From positions 1-8,699 of the forward strand of contig JAFYNU010000311.1 of assembly GCA_017547975.1 (NCBI GenBank): a stretch of 8,699 nt of DNA, written 5' to 3'. The translations under genes were made by a program, and so were the position numbers. The notes under the pieces were generated by a model. The model ran no database searches, was not told the origin of the DNA, and saw only the letters and a program-made list of their open reading frames with translations. Shown one piece after another: positions 6,342 through 8,699 of this stretch (within the stretch, counting starts at the first letter, position 1; each line of letters begins with the position of its first letter). This stretch comes from Clostridia bacterium. GTDB lineage: Bacteria; Bacillota; Clostridia; Oscillospirales; QAMX01.

Positions 6342-7386
6342 CCTTGTATCCATTCTCAAACAACACGCCGCCCGGTATCCCGCCATGGAGCCCCGGGACG
6401 GGGTAAAGCTTCTCTACCAGGCCACCTTCGGGGGCGGCCACATTGTGGCGAACGAAGAAATGGCTATTTCTCGACTGGAATCCGAGCGGGCTGGGGTTAC
6501 AATGACCGACCGTCCCCTTCTGGAACCCATTGGGGATCACGTCCGACTCTATCTGGATAGTCTGGAAGGGGAGGCGCTGTCTTCCAATCTTCTTGGACGG
6601 CTCTTCTGCCTTTCGGCAAGGCGTAACGTGGGAGATATGGATGAGTTCAAATCCCGGCTGGAGCTGCTTCGCGGACTGACCCACCAGGGCGTATTTGGCT
6701 TTAACTCGGATGCGCTGGAAGCATATCTTTCGGAATATGCCGCATCGGGCTACCCCATGGTTAGCCACAGCCAGGCCTATCGGGAGGCATACCATCCTGC
6801 TTACCGGGTTTTGGATCCCGCCTGTGCCCGAATCGTGCCGGTGCTTCTTGCCATTGAAAAGGGGCTGAAAAGTGGGAAAAGTCCTCTGGTGGTCCGCATT
6901 GACGGCCGCTGTGCCGGCGGGAAAACCACCACAGCAGCGCTTTTGGCCGATCTGTATCCCAAAGCCGGGGTGGTGCACATGGATGACTTTTTCCTGCCCC
7001 CCGCCCTTCGCTCCCCGAAACGGTATGCAGAAGCCGGGGGAAACGTTCACTACGAACGCTTCCGGGAAGAGGTATCGGAAAAAATCGGTACCGGTGCTTT
7101 TTCCTACCGCCGGTTTGATTGCAGTAAAATGGACTACGGTGAATGGGTGGAGGTTCCCGAAAGCGGCCTTTACGTGGTGGAGGGATCCTATTCCGGCAAT
7201 CCTAAAATCGGCCTTTCGGCGGACATTCGCGTGTTTTGCAACGTGGACCCCGTCACTCAGCTGGAACGAATCGTTGCCCGGGACGGGGAGGAATACCGGG
7301 AAAGCTTTGAAAAACGCTGGATTCCCCTGGAAGAAGCCTATATCAAAGCCTGCCGGGTTATGGAGAATAGTGATTTATTGATTTGA
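6334..7386 (+). CDS. Two-domain protein, uridine-kinase-like C-terminal half
   Basis: This 350-residue protein combines an uncharacterised N-terminal domain (about 1-175) with a P-loop kinase domain of the uridine kinase / phosphoribulokinase type (about 184-345). In the kinase half, Walker A is GRCAGGKT (191-198), followed by HMDDFFLPP (215-223), where the acidic pair fits the catalytic/metal site of uridine kinases. VVEGSYS (281-287) matches the strand before the lid, and a lid-like ESFEKRWIPLEEAYI stretch lies at 323-337. The N-terminal part begins with a conserved-looking DGVKLLYQATFGGGHI (22-37); I recall it only from unnamed kinase-like proteins of Clostridia. The ATG overlaps the end of the S component gene in an ATGACTGA arrangement, so translation is probably coupled. 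The partnership suggests the kinase phosphorylates what the transporter imports. The true substrate may not be uridine. Confidence 0.85.
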   Translation: MTDLVSILKQHAARYPAMEPRDGVKLLYQATFGGGHIVANEEMAISRLESERAGVTMTDRPLLEPIGDHVRLYLDSLEGEALSSNLLGRLFCLSARRNVGDMDEFKSRLELLRGLTHQGVFGFNSDALEAYLSEYAASGYPMVSHSQAYREAYHPAYRVLDPACARIVPVLLAIEKGLKSGKSPLVVRIDGRCAGGKTTTAALLADLYPKAGVVHMDDFFLPPALRSPKRYAEAGGNVHYERFREEVSEKIGTGAFSYRRFDCSKMDYGEWVEVPESGLYVVEGSYSGNPKIGLSADIRVFCNVDPVTQLERIVARDGEEYRESFEKRWIPLEEAYIKACRVMENSDLLI

Positions 7387-7392
7387 ACGGCA

Positions 7393-7424
7393 ACCCCGCT
7401 TGTCCTGTGGCAAGCGGGGTTTTT
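7393..7424 (+). terminator. Intrinsic terminator after the transporter-kinase unit
   Basis: A perfect ten-base stem ACCCCGCTTG (7393-7402) and CAAGCGGGGT (7411-7420), with an eight-base loop, runs straight into a T-run (7420-7424). It sits 6 nt after the kinase stop codon and separates this unit from the decarboxylase operon. Confidence 0.93.
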
Positions 7425-7496
7425 GATGGAAAAACACGGATGGCAAATAGTACATTTTTTAGAAATGGGGGAGAACGCTTTTTATGATTTTAACCA

Positions 7497-7525
7497 TTGC
7501 TTTCCCCGGTGAGGTATGGTATAAT
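7497..7525 (+). promoter_or_regulatory. Strong sigma-A promoter, perfect extended -10
   Basis: The -35 element TTGCTT (7497-7502) is 17 nt from a perfect TATAAT (7520-7525), and TG at 7517-7518 completes an extended -10. The stretch between the preceding terminator and this promoter (7425-7496) is AT-rich with nothing else recognisable. It should drive the decarboxylase operon from about position 7532. Confidence 0.88.
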
Positions 7526-7531
7526 AGCCAA

Positions 7532-7624
7532 AGAAAATTTTATGGTATTCGTGAAGTAGTGTTTCTTCCGCAAACGATGGGGAGGCCTGCCGTCACGAAA
7601 AGAAAAAAGTGAGAGGTGTACGTT
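7532..7624 (+). promoter_or_regulatory. Leader of decarboxylase operon with long hairpin
   Basis: This roughly 93-nt untranslated leader contains an extended imperfect hairpin. The outer stem pairs TTCGTGA (7548-7554) with TCACGAA (7593-7599) perfectly, and an inner stem pairs 7564-7569 (TCTTCC) with 7580-7585 (GGGAGG) with two G-U pairs. An A-rich stretch and the AGAGGTG ribosome binding site (7612-7618) follow unpaired. No U-run follows the hairpin, so it is not a terminator. It could stabilise the mRNA or be a regulatory element; I do not recognise a class. Confidence 0.4.
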
Positions 7625-7972
7625 ATGGATTTGACCAATCCGACCATTGGACAGGCCGCTGCGATTGCCGCTGTAGGTATTTGTTTCGTATTTGCAGTTC
7701 TGCTTCTTCTGCTCATCATCGTGAAACTTTTCTCCTCCATCTTCGCCGGTGTGAAGAAGAATGAGAAGGCTGTTGCTCCTGCCGCTCCCGTGGTTGCTGC
7801 TCCTGCTGCCCCCAAGGCTCTTGCAAAGGGCTCCTGCGGTGACTTCAAAATGCACGATGTAGAACCCCGTGTCGCTGCTATGGCCATGGCCATTGTTGCC
7901 GACGAGCTGCAGACTCCGCTGAACGAGCTGCGCTTCAAATCTATCAAGAAAGTGGAAAGTGAGGAGAAGTAA
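7625..7972 (+). CDS. Sodium-translocating decarboxylase, OadG/MmdD-like subunit
   Basis: This 115-residue protein is the small membrane subunit (gamma of oxaloacetate decarboxylase, delta of methylmalonyl-CoA or glutaconyl-CoA decarboxylase) that helps assemble the sodium-pumping biotin decarboxylase complex. It has one membrane segment (about 10-37), a basic KK stop-transfer, an Ala-Pro-rich flexible linker (about 49-68) and a conserved C-terminal segment (DVEPRVAAMAMAIVADE, 78-94, then PLNELRFKSIKKV, 98-110). That segment resembles delta subunits of acyl-CoA decarboxylases more than Klebsiella-type OadG, but the actual substrate cannot be fixed without the carboxyltransferase subunit. The ATG at 7625 is preferred over the GTG at 7616 because that GTG is itself part of the AGAGGTG ribosome binding site, 6 nt before the ATG. 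Its stop codon is immediately followed by the next ATG. Codon use is unlike the upstream genes (many GCT and GTT). Confidence 0.85.
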   Translation: MDLTNPTIGQAAAIAAVGICFVFAVLLLLLIIVKLFSSIFAGVKKNEKAVAPAAPVVAAPAAPKALAKGSCGDFKMHDVEPRVAAMAMAIVADELQTPLNELRFKSIKKVESEEK

Positions 7973-8699
7973 ATGAATATTGGTGAAGTCCTTATCAATC
8001 TGTGGCAGACCTCCGGTCTGTATGGTCTGTTTGCCGGCTTCAACTGGCAGGCCGCTGTCATGATCGTAATCGCCTGTGTCCTCCTTTATCTGGGTATCGT
8101 CAAGCAGTTCGAACCGCTCCTTCTGATCGGTATTGCTTTCGGTATGCTCCTGACCAACCTGCCCTTCTCCGGTGTCTACAATCCGGAACTCTGGCTCCTG
8201 ACCGAAGAAGTTACTCACATTGACTACGGTCGGATCCTCCATGACGGTGGTTTGATCGATATGCTCTACCTTGGCGTTAAGCTGGGTATCTATCCCTCCC
8301 TCATCTTCATCGGTGTTGGCGCCATGACCGACTTCGGTCCCCTGATCTCCAACCCCAAGTCCCTGCTCATGGATGCCGGCGCTCAGTTCGGTATCTTTGC
8401 CGCTTTCCTGGCTGCTATTCTGCTGGGCTTCAATGGCCCCGAAGCCGCTTCCATCGGCATCATCGGTGGTGCTGACGGTCCTACCGCCATCTGGCTCACC
8501 AAGTCCCTGGCTCCCAACATCATGCCTGCTATCGCCATTGCTGCTTACTCCTACATGGCTCTGATCCCCATGATCCAGCCCCCCATCATGAAGGCTCTGA
8601 CCACTGCTGAGTCCCGCAAGGTCAAGATGAGCCAGCTGCGTGTTGTCTCCAACACCGAGAAGATCATCTTCCCCATTGCTGTTACTATCTTCGTGGTTC
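7973..8699 (+). CDS. Sodium-translocating decarboxylase beta subunit (partial)
   Basis: This gene runs off the window end; 242 complete codons are seen, roughly 60-65% of the usual 375-400. The product is the multi-pass membrane beta subunit (OadB/MmdB/GcdB family) that decarboxylates carboxybiotin and couples this to sodium export. The hallmark segment NGPEAASIGIIGGADGPTAIW spans 154-174. D168 in GGADGPT and Y194 stand at the same spacing as D203 and Y229, residues reported as functionally important in Klebsiella OadB. TDFGPLISNP (119-128) is another family-typical segment. Hydrophobic stretches cover most of 15-62, 97-118 and 137-200. The ATG directly follows the TAA of the small-subunit gene, with GAGGAG (7961-7966) as ribosome binding site inside that gene's last codons, so the two are tightly coupled. 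The remaining part and the other subunits are outside the window. Confidence 0.93.
   Translation, partial: MNIGEVLINLWQTSGLYGLFAGFNWQAAVMIVIACVLLYLGIVKQFEPLLLIGIAFGMLLTNLPFSGVYNPELWLLTEEVTHIDYGRILHDGGLIDMLYLGVKLGIYPSLIFIGVGAMTDFGPLISNPKSLLMDAGAQFGIFAAFLAAILLGFNGPEAASIGIIGGADGPTAIWLTKSLAPNIMPAIAIAAYSYMALIPMIQPPIMKALTTAESRKVKMSQLRVVSNTEKIIFPIAVTIFVV

Noticed and set aside
7490..8242. Minus-strand open frame of 250 codons across the decarboxylase genes.
   Set aside because: It runs through the promoter, leader and two recognised genes on the other strand and has no family resemblance.

Overview
The window looks like chromosomal DNA from a GC-rich member of the Bacillota, most likely a gut-type Clostridia (Oscillospiraceae/Ruminococcaceae-like). 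This is inferred from four things: short Gram-positive-style lipoprotein signals, strong AGGAGG-type ribosome binding sites, an ECF transporter S component without its own ATPases, and a sodium-pumping decarboxylase of the OadG/OadB kind. All genes lie on the + strand. I see no transposase, integrase, CRISPR array, tRNA or rRNA.

Region 1 (26-3469) is a three-gene operon: a MoxR-type AAA+ ATPase, a DUF58 protein starting at a GTG codon, and a multi-pass membrane protein with a DUF4129-like C-terminal tail. It is the familiar MoxR / DUF58 / transglutaminase-like cassette, but the third protein has no transglutaminase domain. Region 2 (3490-5625) has its own extended -10 promoter and two lipoprotein genes. 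The first is an acidic protein of unknown function. The second is a cell-surface polysaccharide deacetylase with a copper-amine-oxidase-N-like domain in front.

Region 3 (5630-7424) starts with a near-consensus promoter, then a 150-nt structured leader ending in a terminator-like hairpin with a U-run directly before the ribosome binding site. It then encodes an ECF vitamin-transporter S component and, overlapping it by 8 nt, a two-domain protein with a uridine-kinase-like C-terminal half. A clear intrinsic terminator closes the unit. The leader looks like an attenuator or riboswitch that I cannot assign to a known class, and it is the best candidate here for something undescribed. The transporter-kinase pair suggests uptake of a small nutrient followed by phosphorylation.

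Region 4 (7497 to the window end) has a strong extended -10 promoter, a leader with a long imperfect hairpin, and the start of a sodium-translocating decarboxylase operon: the small OadG-type subunit, then the OadB-type membrane subunit cut by the window edge. Codon use here differs from the rest, with more GCT, CCT and GTT, which fits high expression. The carboxyltransferase and biotin-carrier subunits are not in the window and may lie downstream.
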